DNA from: Clostridiaceae bacterium
GTDB taxonomy: Bacteria; Bacillota; Clostridia; Clostridiales; Clostridiaceae
Length of the DNA: 64,000 nucleotides
Direction of reading: 5' to 3'
NCBI GenBank assembly: GCA_902363375.1
Contig: CABIZX010000001.1
Coordinates: 744,001-808,000, forward strand
The notes below the pieces were generated by a model. It was not told the origin of the DNA. It was given only the letters and a program-made list of their open reading frames with translations, and did not search any database. Shown here in pieces: positions 43,809 to 51,694 of this stretch (position 1 is the first letter of the stretch; every line of letters starts with the position of its first letter). Position numbers and translations under genes: made by a program.

Positions 43809-44228
43809 ATGTTTAGAAGAGCGAGAGCTAAAACTTTAAATAATCAATTATCTAGTTTATATAGATTAAATACTGAGAATGAGAAATTAACAAAGAAGTT
43901 ATTTGATTTAAAGCTTGAACAGGCTGAAAGTCTTTTTAAAGATGGTGAGACCAATAAGCAACAGGATTTGGAGGAGATAATTCAAGTAGTGTGTAAGCAA
44001 AAGGAACTCATTATCAAGAACTACCTTTATGAATTAAGAAGGTGTTATAAATATTTAAATACAATATCAGATAACAGAGTACGTTTGATATTAACTTTAA
44101 GGCATGTTCATTTTTTATCTTGGGGTCAAGTAGCAATATGTGTTGGTGGTTTGACAGGTAATAAAGCTAAAGAATTACATGATAGCTTTTTAGCAGAAAC
44201 AGTTAGAGCTCATGATGATTTAGATTAG
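43809..44228 (+). CDS. Phage protein of unknown function, possible regulator, 139 residues
   Basis: The protein is fully helical and charged. Residues 1-70 look like a coiled coil (LNTENEKLTKKLFDLKLEQAE); the C-terminal part (VRLILTLRHVHFLSWGQVA) has the spacing of an HTH, as in DUF1492/sigma-like phage regulators. The start follows GGAAAGGAAGAGG. Its position between a late regulator and the HNH gene supports a regulatory role, but the family was not recognised with certainty. Confidence 0.65.
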   Translation: MFRRARAKTLNNQLSSLYRLNTENEKLTKKLFDLKLEQAESLFKDGETNKQQDLEEIIQVVCKQKELIIKNYLYELRRCYKYLNTISDNRVRLILTLRHVHFLSWGQVAICVGGLTGNKAKELHDSFLAETVRAHDDLD

Positions 44229-44242
44229 GAGGATTGATAGCT

Positions 44243-44623
44243 ATGCCAATGAAACCAGCTAAGCCTTGTAGCTATCCCGGCTGTCCTGAGCTTACCCATG
44301 GTAGGTACTGTGAGAAGCACCAAAAGGAAATAGATAAAAGCTACAACAAAAACTGTAGGCCCTACGGTTACCTTTACAACAGCAGTAGGTGGAGAAGACT
44401 TCGGAAGCAGTTCCTTCTAGAGCATCCACTGTGTGAGGAGTGTAAGAAACAAGGTACTGTTACTGCTGCAACTGTAGTGGATCATATTAAACCACACCAA
44501 GGTGATGAAAGGTTGTTCTGGGATGAGAGTAACTGGCAGCCCTTGTGCAAGCAACATCATGACAAGAAGACAGCAAGGGAAGATGGTAGATGGGGAAGGA
44601 AAGGTAGAGTCTACTCTTATTAA
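44243..44623 (+). CDS. HNH endonuclease of the packaging module
   Basis: ATG at 44243 is preferred to TTG at 44234, which touches the AGGAGG site. The 126-residue protein has a first zinc cluster (CSYPGCPELTHGRYCEKHQ) and the HNH fold with CEECKKQG, VVDHIKPHQGD and NWQPLCKQHHDKKTA. In HK97-like cos phages such an HNH protein sits next to cos and terminase and is needed with TerL to cut cos. Here the terminase genes are displaced by about 3.8 kb. Confidence 0.94.
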   Translation: MPMKPAKPCSYPGCPELTHGRYCEKHQKEIDKSYNKNCRPYGYLYNSSRWRRLRKQFLLEHPLCEECKKQGTVTAATVVDHIKPHQGDERLFWDESNWQPLCKQHHDKKTAREDGRWGRKGRVYSY

Positions 44624-44678
44624 AGTTATCAACAGTGAGTTGTGGATAAAATGTGGAATATCTGTTGATAAGATTAGC

Positions 44679-44790
44679 GAGGGGGAGGGGGGCAATGATT
44701 GCTTAGGGCTTGATTTGCCTACGTCGGGCGGTCCCCTTCGTACTAGAAATCGCAATATTCCAGAGGGGGGTATAAGACCAACCTTGAATA
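44679..44790 (+). other. Putative cos (packaging) segment
   Basis: Directly after the HNH gene, the sequence changes to G-rich (GAGGGGGAGGGGGGC near 44679-44693), then CGGGCGGTCCCC near 44727-44738, and GAGGGGGGTAT near 44763-44773. This stands out against the AT-rich surroundings. In related cos phages a comparable G-rich block lies between the HNH and small-terminase genes. No terminase start follows the last G run; an accessory block begins instead. The cut position cannot be read from sequence. Confidence 0.5.
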
Positions 44791-44826
44791 TAAAGAACCT
44801 TGGATTTTCAAAGGGTTAGGAAGTAT

Positions 44827-44877
44827 TACACCTTGAAAAAGTTATGTTAAAATATATGCTTTTTAGGGTGTATTTTT
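44827..44877 (+). terminator. Rho-independent terminator before the ParB-methyltransferase gene
   Basis: TACACC at 44827-44832 pairs with GGTGTA at 44867-44872, with an inner AAAAAG to CTTTTT pairing, and five T follow. It separates the HNH/cos segment from the accessory block. Confidence 0.7.
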
Positions 44878-44906
44878 ATTGATTTTTATAAAGGATGGTG
44901 AAAGTA

Positions 44907-46139
44907 TTGGATATTCAAAAAATAGCTGTTGAGAAATTAAATCCAGCTAAATATAACCCACGTAAAGATTTAAAACCAGGTGACCCTGAATATGAAAAAT
45001 TGAAAAAGTCTATTGAGACCTTTGGATATGTAGAGCCTGTTATCTGGAATAAAAAAACAGGTTGCATTGTTGGAGGGCATCAAAGATATAAAATCTTAAA
45101 GGAGCAAGGTGCAAAAGAAATAGAATGTGTTGTTGTGGATATAGATGTATCAGAAGAAAAAGCTTTAAATATCGCTTTAAATAAAGTATCTGGTGATTGG
45201 GATTTACCAAAACTTGCTGATTTAATTGGTGAGCTAGATGATGGTATGTTTGATGTTTCACTTACAGGTTTTGATGCGGCAGAGATAGATGATTTATTTT
45301 CTAAGGTTCATGATAAAGAAATTAAGGAAGATGATTTTGATGTAGAAGGTGAACTAAAAGAACCAGCTATTTCAAAGCAGGGGGATGTGTGGATTCTTGG
45401 TAGGCATAGACTTATTTGTGGAGATAGCACTGAAGCTAAAACTTATGAGGTTTTAATGGAGGGAAAGAAAGCTAATCTTGTGGTTACAGACCCTCCGTAT
45501 AATGTAGCCTATGAAGGAACTGCAGGCAAAATTCAAAATGATAATATGGCAGATAAGAAATTCTATGAATTCTTACTTAACTTTTATAAATGTACCTTTG
45601 AAGCTATGGCAGATGGTTCTCCTATTTATGTTTTTCATGCTGATAAAGAAACTGTTAATTTTAGAACTGCTTTTAAAGATGCAGGGTTCTTCTGTCATGA
45701 AACCTGTGTGTGGGTAAAAAATTCTCCTGTACTTGGCAGGTGTGATTATCAGTATAATCATGAGCCAATACTTTATGGCTGGAAACCTACTGCAGGCCAT
45801 AAATTCTATGGAGACAGAAAACAAAGAACCACTTGGAATTTTGATAGACCTACAAAGTCAGAACTACACCCAACTATGAAGCCATTAAATTTAATAGCTT
45901 ATCCAATACAAAATTCAAGCTTAACAAATTGTATTGTTCTAGATCCTTTTGGTGGTAGTGGTTCTACCTTAATTGCATGTGAGCAAACCAATAGAATTTG
46001 CTTTACTATAGAGCTTGATGAGAAGTTTGTGGATGTTATTGTGAAAAGGTGGATAGATCAAGTTGGTTCTGATGATGAAGTATTTCTTTTAAGAGATGGT
46101 AAAAAAATAAGTTATAAAGATATAACTAAAAGTGAATAA
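44907..46139 (+). CDS. ParB-nuclease-like / DNA adenine or cytosine-N4 methyltransferase fusion
   Basis: TTG at 44907 (MDIQKIAVEKLNPAKYNPR) is chosen for its spacing to GGATGGTGA; ATG at 44895 is an alternative. The first ~100 residues are a ParB/Srx-like domain (PVIWNKKTGCIVGGHQRYKIL). The rest is a beta-class amino-methyltransferase with the catalytic VVTDPPYNVAYEG and the AdoMet-binding VLDPFGGSGSTLIACEQTNR. Such proteins methylate phage DNA at short motifs, which can protect against host restriction. No partner nuclease is encoded nearby. It opens the accessory block between cos and terminase. Confidence 0.92.
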   Translation: MDIQKIAVEKLNPAKYNPRKDLKPGDPEYEKLKKSIETFGYVEPVIWNKKTGCIVGGHQRYKILKEQGAKEIECVVVDIDVSEEKALNIALNKVSGDWDLPKLADLIGELDDGMFDVSLTGFDAAEIDDLFSKVHDKEIKEDDFDVEGELKEPAISKQGDVWILGRHRLICGDSTEAKTYEVLMEGKKANLVVTDPPYNVAYEGTAGKIQNDNMADKKFYEFLLNFYKCTFEAMADGSPIYVFHADKETVNFRTAFKDAGFFCHETCVWVKNSPVLGRCDYQYNHEPILYGWKPTAGHKFYGDRKQRTTWNFDRPTKSELHPTMKPLNLIAYPIQNSSLTNCIVLDPFGGSGSTLIACEQTNRICFTIELDEKFVDVIVKRWIDQVGSDDEVFLLRDGKKISYKDITKSE

Positions 46140-46143
46140 AACA

Positions 46144-46176
46144 CTTGATATATGTGTGTTTTAGAGTGATATATAG
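46144..46176 (+). promoter_or_regulatory. Repeated promoter-like element, copy 1
   Basis: TTGATA at 46145-46150 and an extended -10-like TGATATATAG near 46167-46176 are 19 bases apart, joined by TATGTGTGTTTTAGAG. The same string with one change recurs at 46592-46625, and the right half recurs at 47641-47659. A GTGTGTTTT/AAAACACAC inverted repeat spans the element up to the ribosome site of the next gene. Confidence 0.65.
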
Positions 46177-46206
46177 TATAACAAAAAAACACACGGAGGT
46201 AACAAA

Positions 46207-46518
46207 ATGAAAGCATTATTTGGAAGAAAAGTTTTAAATCTAAAGGAGCTAAAGGAGCTTACAAAAGAAGCTAAGAAGGATGGAGCAAAAGGAACAGCAT
46301 ACGAAGTTACAAAGAAAATTGAACTAAGTGATGAGGAGTTTAAAGAATTTGAAAAGGACTTTTGCAAAGACCAGCCTTGGATAACAAAAGAGGATGGTGG
46401 TTGCAATGAAAAGGGAGAACTTAGATGCATAAGAGTTAAGAATAGTAAAACAAAGAAAAGCATTTTAGTAGATTCAGAAGGGTATGATTACCCACGATAT
46501 ACAGCCATAGAAAAGTAG
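46207..46518 (+). CDS. Small phage accessory protein of unknown function, 103 residues
   Basis: I do not recognise this protein. ATG follows CGGAGG at 46194-46199. It is rich in Lys and Glu (LNLKELKELTKEAKKDGAKG, then IELSDEEFKEFEKDF) with a C-terminal half containing CNEKGELRCIRVKNS. It has its own promoter-like element and terminator. It lies directly before the amidoligase gene, so it could be that enzyme's peptide or protein substrate; this is inference from position only. Confidence 0.7.
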   Translation: MKALFGRKVLNLKELKELTKEAKKDGAKGTAYEVTKKIELSDEEFKEFEKDFCKDQPWITKEDGGCNEKGELRCIRVKNSKTKKSILVDSEGYDYPRYTAIEK

Positions 46519-46521
46519 AAG

Positions 46522-46546
46522 AAAGCCCTGGAAATGGGGCTTTTTT
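46522..46546 (+). terminator. Rho-independent terminator after the 103-residue protein gene
   Basis: AAAGCCC at 46522-46528 pairs with GGGCTTT at 46537-46543 and the T run continues to 46546. Confidence 0.85.
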
Positions 46547-46591
46547 AGCTTGAAAAATATATTATAAATATTAACTTTTTATCCAGAATTA

Positions 46592-46625
46592 ACTTGATAT
46601 ATGTGTGCTTTAGAGTGATATATAT
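46592..46625 (+). promoter_or_regulatory. Repeated promoter-like element, copy 2
   Basis: ACTTGATATATGTGTGCTTT and the following AGAGTGATATATA repeat copy 1 with a single T-to-C change. TTGATA is at 46594-46599 and TATATA at 46619-46624. The downstream AAAACACAC arm, complementary to the GTGTG part, is also kept. It precedes the amidoligase gene. Confidence 0.65.
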
Positions 46626-46673
46626 ACACACAAGAAAAACACACAGGCGCAAGCCTTTAGGAGGATTTTGGAT

Positions 46674-47594
46674 ATGAAAAACTTAACCTTTGGGATTGAA
46701 ATAGAACTTACAGGACTTACAAGAGAAAAGGCTGCAAAAACTATAGCAGCACACTTTGGAACAGAAGCAAAACATACAGGAGGAGCTTACGATGCTTGGG
46801 AAGTTAAAGATTCACAAAGAAGAATTTGGAAGGTGGTAAGCGACTCCAGTTTAAACCCTCAAAAGAAAGAAGGGAAAAACATAGTTGCAGCTGATAATAC
46901 TTATAGAGTTGAGGTGGTTTCACCAATTTGCAAATACGAGGACATTGAAATCATTCAAGAAATTGTAAGGGTCTTAAGAAAAGAAGGAAGTTTTTCAAAT
47001 CCAAGTTGCGGTATACACTTACATGTAGGCAAGGAACAGTTTACAGCTAGAACCTTAAGAAACCTAGTAAACATTATGGCAAGTAAAGAGGATTTGATTT
47101 ACAAGTCTTTAAAGGTAGATAGAAGAAGAGAAGAAAGCTACTGCAAAAAGGTTAATAAAAGATTTTTAGAAAAACTCAATAAAAAGAAACCTGAAACTTT
47201 AGCAGAATTTGCAGACTTTTGGTACGAAGGTTACCACGAGGATAAAAATAGGCACTACCATAGGAGCAGATACCACGGACTTAACCTGCACAGCTTCTTT
47301 AGCGGAAGCACAGTTGAATTTAGACTTTTCAATAGCACCATAAGCCATGCAGGAAAAATTAAAGCATACATACAGCTTTGTTTGGCAATGTGCAATCAAG
47401 CCTTAACTCAAAAGAGTGCAAGTCCTAAGAAAACAGAAAGCATTAACGAGAAGTACACCTTCAGAACTTGGCTTTTAAGACTAGGCCTCATAGGAGAAGA
47501 ATTTGAAACAGCAAGGCTTCACCTACTTGCAGACCTTGAAGGAGATTCAGCCTTCAGAAACGGAAGACCAGAAAGAATAGCAGCAGGGCAATAA
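46674..47594 (+). CDS. Amidoligase family enzyme (COOH-NH2 ligase)
   Basis: ATG at 46674 is preferred to TTG at 46668, which is only 3 bases from AGGAGG. The 306-residue protein starts NLTFGIEIELTGLTREKAAK and has SDSSLNPQ, YRVEVVSPICKYEDIEII, CGIHLHVGKEQF and TVEFRLFNSTISHAGKIKAYIQL, the glutamine-synthetase-fold motifs of the amidoligase family (metal-binding GIEIE and HLHVG, substrate-loop FR). This family forms amide or isopeptide bonds using ATP and is often found with gamma-glutamylcyclotransferase-like proteins; one is encoded next. Substrate unknown. Confidence 0.92.
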   Translation: MKNLTFGIEIELTGLTREKAAKTIAAHFGTEAKHTGGAYDAWEVKDSQRRIWKVVSDSSLNPQKKEGKNIVAADNTYRVEVVSPICKYEDIEIIQEIVRVLRKEGSFSNPSCGIHLHVGKEQFTARTLRNLVNIMASKEDLIYKSLKVDRRREESYCKKVNKRFLEKLNKKKPETLAEFADFWYEGYHEDKNRHYHRSRYHGLNLHSFFSGSTVEFRLFNSTISHAGKIKAYIQLCLAMCNQALTQKSASPKKTESINEKYTFRTWLLRLGLIGEEFETARLHLLADLEGDSAFRNGRPERIAAGQ

Positions 47595-47606
47595 AGGCCC
47601 TGTTTT
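47584..47606 (+). terminator. Rho-independent terminator overlapping the amidoligase stop codon
   Basis: CAGGGC at 47584-47589 pairs with GCCCTG at 47597-47602, followed by four T. The stem overlaps the last codons and the stop of the amidoligase gene. Confidence 0.7.
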
Positions 47607-47626
47607 AGCTTATAGTTAAAATAAGA

Positions 47627-47659
47627 CTTGAAAATATCTCGTTTTAGAGTGATATATAG
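47627..47659 (+). promoter_or_regulatory. Repeated promoter-like element, copy 3 (right half)
   Basis: TTGAAA at 47628-47633 is followed after 19 bases by TATATA at 47653-47658. GTTTTAGAGTGATATATAG at 47641-47659 is identical to copy 1, while the left half has diverged. It precedes the gamma-glutamylcyclotransferase-like gene. Confidence 0.6.
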
Positions 47660-47691
47660 ATGGAATTAATCATAGAGGAGGCTTTTAAAAA

Positions 47692-48135
47692 ATGTTATAT
47701 TTCGCTTATGGTAGTAATCTTAATAAGCTACAAATGCAAAGAAGATGCCCTGAATCAGCTCCAATAGCTAAGGTAAAATTAAAAGGTTATGAGCTTGTGT
47801 TTAACAGGGTGGCAGATATAGTTGAAAATGAAAAAGGAGTAGTTCACGGTGCTGTTTATCATGTATCCGATAGAGATGTTATAAACCTTGATATCTACGA
47901 AGGCTACCCAAGATTATATGAGAAGGTTAATGTAGAAGTAGAAGATGATGAAGGTAGCATTTATGAAGTTTTTGCATATGTCATGGTGAAAAAAGACAGG
48001 GGAGAACCCAATGAAAATTACTACAACACTATAAAACAAGGGTTCAAGGATTGGAACTTACCAATGAAGTCCCTTGTAAAAGCAAAAATGACTTGTAAAG
48101 AAACCTATGAAAATGGGGTAAAAGCAAATGGATAA
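47692..48135 (+). CDS. Gamma-glutamylcyclotransferase-like (AIG2/GGCT) protein
   Basis: The 147-residue protein starts MLYFAYGSNLNKLQMQRRCPES, the GGCT substrate-binding YGSNL signature, with LKGYELVFNRVAD, VVHGAVYHVSDRDVINLDIYEGYPRLYEKV and the catalytic Glu in the DIYEGYP segment. GGCT enzymes cleave gamma-glutamyl amides by forming pyroglutamate. Beside an amidoligase, it may remove or edit the bond that the ligase makes. The start follows AGAGGAGG. The stop overlaps the next gene by 8 bases. Confidence 0.92.
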   Translation: MLYFAYGSNLNKLQMQRRCPESAPIAKVKLKGYELVFNRVADIVENEKGVVHGAVYHVSDRDVINLDIYEGYPRLYEKVNVEVEDDEGSIYEVFAYVMVKKDRGEPNENYYNTIKQGFKDWNLPMKSLVKAKMTCKETYENGVKANG

Positions 48136-48334
48136 ATTTTTTACACAAGAAACTTGTGACCGCTGTGGCGGTAGCTTAAAAGATGGAAGAATTATGTCGG
48201 CCTACAATGAGGAGTGCCTGTGTCTTGGTTGTAAGGAAAAGGAAACTAAGCAAAGTGATTATAAGGAAGCTGTAGAAGCTGAACATGAGGAGATTAAGAA
48301 AGGCAATTACAATTATAAGGGTATCAAAGGTTAA
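48128..48334 (+). CDS. Small zinc-finger phage protein, 68 residues
   Basis: Two CxxC pairs (CDRCGG at residues 10-15 and CLGCKEKE near 33-40) form a treble-clef-like zinc site, followed by a charged helical tail. The start is translationally coupled to the preceding GGCT-like gene. Proteins of this type are common phage accessory genes; a role with the amidoligase/GGCT pair is possible but unproven. Confidence 0.8.
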   Translation: MDKFFTQETCDRCGGSLKDGRIMSAYNEECLCLGCKEKETKQSDYKEAVEAEHEEIKKGNYNYKGIKG

Positions 48335-48345
48335 AACAAACTTAA

Positions 48346-48371
48346 GGGTCTACAATTGTAGGCTCTTTTTT
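48346..48371 (+). terminator. Probable terminator before the terminase genes
   Basis: GGGTCTAC at 48346-48353 pairs with GTAGGCTC at 48358-48365 (with two wobbles) around a short AATT loop, and a T run to 48371 follows. The small-terminase ribosome site follows at once. Confidence 0.6.
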
Positions 48372-48391
48372 AAATGGAGGAGGTGATACCT

Positions 48392-48865
48392 ATGGCCCAA
48401 AGAGGAAGAAAACCAAAACCTACAGCAATTAAAGTTCTTGAAGGAAATCCAGGAAAAAGACCACTTAATCAAAATGAACCAAGGCCGGAGAAGAAGGCTC
48501 CAAAATGTCCCACTTGGCTTGAGGCAGAAGCTAAAAAGGAATGGAGAAGGATGAGTAAAACCTTAGAAGCTATAGGTGTCTTAACTCAAGTAGATGCAAC
48601 AGCTTTTGCTGGTTATTGCCAAGCCTATGCAAGGTGGAAGGAAGCAGAAGAATTTTTAACAAAACACGGTACTATTTTTAAAACACCATCTGGGTATATT
48701 CAGCAGGTTCCTCAGGTATCCATTGCGCAGACTTATCTAAAAATAATGAAGGACTTTTGTTCCGAGTTTGGACTTACCCCAGCTGCAAGGTCAAGAATAT
48801 CTGTGTCTACAGCAGAGGGAAGTTCTGAGGACCCGATGGAGGAAATGCTTAGGGTGGTGAAGTGA
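48392..48865 (+). CDS. terS: Phage terminase small subunit, P27 family
   Basis: ATG at 48392 follows GGAGGAGGTGAT; the in-frame ATG at 48374 is part of that site. The 157-residue protein has the P27-type start RGRKPKPTAIKVLEGNPGKRP, the APKCPTWLEAEAKKEWRRM segment and the helical LTQVDATAFAGYCQAYARW. It recognises packaging-site DNA and brings it to TerL. The gene normally lies right after the HNH gene, but here an accessory block separates them. Confidence 0.95.
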   Translation: MAQRGRKPKPTAIKVLEGNPGKRPLNQNEPRPEKKAPKCPTWLEAEAKKEWRRMSKTLEAIGVLTQVDATAFAGYCQAYARWKEAEEFLTKHGTIFKTPSGYIQQVPQVSIAQTYLKIMKDFCSEFGLTPAARSRISVSTAEGSSEDPMEEMLRVVK

Positions 48866-50415
48866 TGTTTGATGAAACTAAAGCTCAAAGAGCTGTAAGA
48901 TTTATAAATAATCTTAAGCATACCAAAGGAGTATGGCATGGAGTTCCTTTTGATTTATTACCTTGGCAGGATAAAATAATTACTGATATATTTGGGACTG
49001 TTAAAGATAATGGCTTTAGGCAATATAACACAGCTTATGTTGAGATACCTAAGAAAAATGGAAAGTCTGAAATTGCAGCAGCTATAGCACTTTACCTAAC
49101 TTGTGCAGATAATGAGTGGGGAGCTGAGGTTTATGGATGTGCCGCAGATAGAGCACAGGCTTCAATTGTTTTTGATGTAGCTGTTGATATGGTGGATCAA
49201 TGCCCAGCACTTAAGAAGAGAATAAAACCTATAATATCTCAAAAGAGATTAGTATATATGCCTACAGGAAGCTATTATCAAGTTTTATCCTCAGAGGCAT
49301 TTTCAAAGCATGGACTTAACGTTCACGGAGTTATCTTTGACGAACTTCATGCCCAGCCAAATAGAGAATTATATGATGTTATGACAAAGGGCAGTGGAGA
49401 TGCTAGAATGCAGCCGCTGTTCTTTTTAATTACAACAGCTGGTACTGATAGAAACTCTATATGCTATGAAGTACATCAAAAAGCTGATGATATTTTAAGA
49501 GGGAAAAAACATGATTCTACTTTTTATCCAGTTATATATGGAATAAAAGATGAGGATGACTGGAGTTTAGAAAAGAATTGGTATAAAGCTAATCCTTCAC
49601 TCGGACATACCATACCAATTGAAAAGGTTAGAGATGCTTTTAATAGTGCAAAGGAAAACCCAGCAGAAGAGAATATCTTCCGTCAGCTAAGACTTAATCA
49701 ATGGGTAAAGCAATCAGTACGTTGGATGCCTATGGATATATGGGAAAAATGCTCTTTTGCTGTTGATATAGATAAATTAAAAGGCAGGGAATGTTATGGG
49801 GGACTTGACCTTTCAAGTACAAACGATATTACAGCTTTTGTTTTAATATTTCCACCAACAGCTGATGATGATAAATATTATGTACTTCCATACTTTTGGA
49901 TACCGGAAGAAAACTTAAAGCTTAGAGTTAGACGTGACCATGTACCTTATGATGTATGGGCAAAACAAGGCTTTCTAAAAACTACAGAGGGAAATGTTAT
50001 TCACTACGGATTTATTGAAAGCTTTATAGAGGATTTAGGAAAGAAATACAACATAAAACAAATAGCTTTTGACCGCTGGGGAGCTGTGCAGATGGTTCAA
50101 AACCTTGAAGGTTTAGGCTTTACAGTAGTTCCTTTTGGACAGGGTTACAAGGATATGAGTCCACCAACTAAAGAACTTATGAAGGTAACCTTAGAAAAGA
50201 AAATAGCTCATGGGGGACATCCAGTTTTAAGTTGGATGATGGATAACGTATATGTGAGAACTGACCCTGCTGGAAATATAAAGCCTGATAAAGAAAAATC
50301 CACTGAGAAAATAGATGGTGTGGTAGCACTTATTATGGCTTTAGATAGAGCAGTAAGAAAAGAAATGAAGGAAAATATATATGAAAAACGTGGTATGAGA
50401 AGTCTACTGGATTAG
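48865..50415 (+). CDS. terL: Phage terminase large subunit
   Basis: ATG at 48865 overlaps the terS stop; GTG at 48862 is an alternative. The 516-residue protein has an ATPase domain with the Walker A-like EIPKKNGKSEIAA near 63-75, Walker B GVIFDELHAQ near 155 and the coupling motif FLITTAG near 190, and an RNase H-like nuclease domain with YGGLDLSSTNDITAFV near 313 and KIDGVVALIMALDRA near 487. This is the HK97/P27-associated TerL type, which pumps and cuts DNA. Confidence 0.96.
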   Translation: MFDETKAQRAVRFINNLKHTKGVWHGVPFDLLPWQDKIITDIFGTVKDNGFRQYNTAYVEIPKKNGKSEIAAAIALYLTCADNEWGAEVYGCAADRAQASIVFDVAVDMVDQCPALKKRIKPIISQKRLVYMPTGSYYQVLSSEAFSKHGLNVHGVIFDELHAQPNRELYDVMTKGSGDARMQPLFFLITTAGTDRNSICYEVHQKADDILRGKKHDSTFYPVIYGIKDEDDWSLEKNWYKANPSLGHTIPIEKVRDAFNSAKENPAEENIFRQLRLNQWVKQSVRWMPMDIWEKCSFAVDIDKLKGRECYGGLDLSSTNDITAFVLIFPPTADDDKYYVLPYFWIPEENLKLRVRRDHVPYDVWAKQGFLKTTEGNVIHYGFIESFIEDLGKKYNIKQIAFDRWGAVQMVQNLEGLGFTVVPFGQGYKDMSPPTKELMKVTLEKKIAHGGHPVLSWMMDNVYVRTDPAGNIKPDKEKSTEKIDGVVALIMALDRAVRKEMKENIYEKRGMRSLLD

Positions 50416-50426
50416 GGGGTGATGCT

Positions 50427-51689
50427 TTGAAATTTAGAGATAGAGTGAAATTATTTATGACTCCACAAAATGCATTGTTTGAAGTTCTTCAGAAATATTC
50501 TGAGGACTTTTTAAGTGGAGAAGAAGTTTCAGCAGATAACAATTTAAGAATTGATACAAACACAGCTATGAGCTTTTCAGCTGTATTTGCTTGCAATAGA
50601 GTTTTATCTGAAACCTTGGCAAGCTGTCCTCTGCTTCTTTATGAAAAAGATGATAAGGGGAATAGACATCAAGTTACAGATACTGCTGAATATGGCTTGC
50701 TTCATTATGCTCCAAATGCAGAAATGACTCCAGTTCAATTTAAAGAGTTTGGTATGACAAATATAAACCTTGGCGGAAATTTTATAGCACAAAAGGTTTT
50801 TAATATGCATGGAGAGCTTTTAGAGCTTAGACCTATATCATGGGATAGAGTAAGAATTGATATAGATAAAGCTACAGGAAGGCTCCTTTATTTTATAGAT
50901 GGGAAGACAGAGCCTAAAACAAGAGATGAAATACTTCATATTCCGGGATTAACCTTAGATGGTTATATAGGAATAACACCTCTTAGTTATGCAGCACTTA
51001 CTATTGATATTGGATTATCTCAAGATAAGTTTGAAAGGAACTTCTATCATAACAGGGCCTCGACTAGTGGAATATTTCAATATCCTAATGAGCTTGGAGA
51101 TGAAGCTTTTCAAAGACTTAAAAAGGATATTAAGAAAAACTACACAGGACTTTCTAATGCAGGAGTTCCAATGATACTTGAAGGTGGAGGACAGTTTAAG
51201 GAAATAACTATGAAGCTTACAGATGCACAGTTCTTAGAATCTAAGAGGTTCAGAATTGAAGATGTGTGTAGGATTTTTAGAATACCTCTTCACTTGGTTC
51301 AGGATTTAACAAGATCCACTAATAACAATATTGAACACCAAAGTCTTGAGTTTATAGTTTACACCATGCTTCCTTGGTTTAAGAGGTGGGAGGAGAATTT
51401 AAACCTGCAGCTATTATCAAAGGAAACAAGAAGAAAAAACAGATACTTTGAATTCAATATTAGTGGTTTACTCCGTGGAGATATTAAATCCAGATATGAA
51501 GCCTATGCACAAGGAAGACAGTGGGGATGGTTATCTGTAAATGATATTAGAAGACTTGAGAATATGAATCCAATACCTAATGGAGATATTTATTTGGAAC
51601 CTCTCAACATGGGTGAAGCAGGAAAAGAGAAAGAACAGCTTAAGGCACTAAGAGAAGAAGTATTTAATTTAATAAGTGAAGGGAAGTGA
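50427..51689 (+). CDS. Phage portal protein (HK97 type)
   Basis: TTG at 50427 follows GGGGGTGAT. The 420-residue protein has AVFACNRVLSETLASCPLLLYE, HYAPNAEMTPVQFKE, NLGGNFIAQKV, GYIGITPLSYAALTIDIGLSQDKFERNFYHN and RSTNNNIEHQSLEFI, the markers of HK97-type portals. It forms the ring through which DNA enters the head. It is followed by the protease and capsid genes in standard order. Confidence 0.96.
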   Translation: MKFRDRVKLFMTPQNALFEVLQKYSEDFLSGEEVSADNNLRIDTNTAMSFSAVFACNRVLSETLASCPLLLYEKDDKGNRHQVTDTAEYGLLHYAPNAEMTPVQFKEFGMTNINLGGNFIAQKVFNMHGELLELRPISWDRVRIDIDKATGRLLYFIDGKTEPKTRDEILHIPGLTLDGYIGITPLSYAALTIDIGLSQDKFERNFYHNRASTSGIFQYPNELGDEAFQRLKKDIKKNYTGLSNAGVPMILEGGGQFKEITMKLTDAQFLESKRFRIEDVCRIFRIPLHLVQDLTRSTNNNIEHQSLEFIVYTMLPWFKRWEENLNLQLLSKETRRKNRYFEFNISGLLRGDIKSRYEAYAQGRQWGWLSVNDIRRLENMNPIPNGDIYLEPLNMGEAGKEKEQLKALREEVFNLISEGK

Positions 51690-51694
51690 TTAAA

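Noticed and set aside
44502-44819. 105-residue open frame across the HNH gene end and the G-rich segment
   Set aside because: It starts inside the HNH gene in another frame, has no ribosome site, and its second half is the translation of the cos-like DNA.
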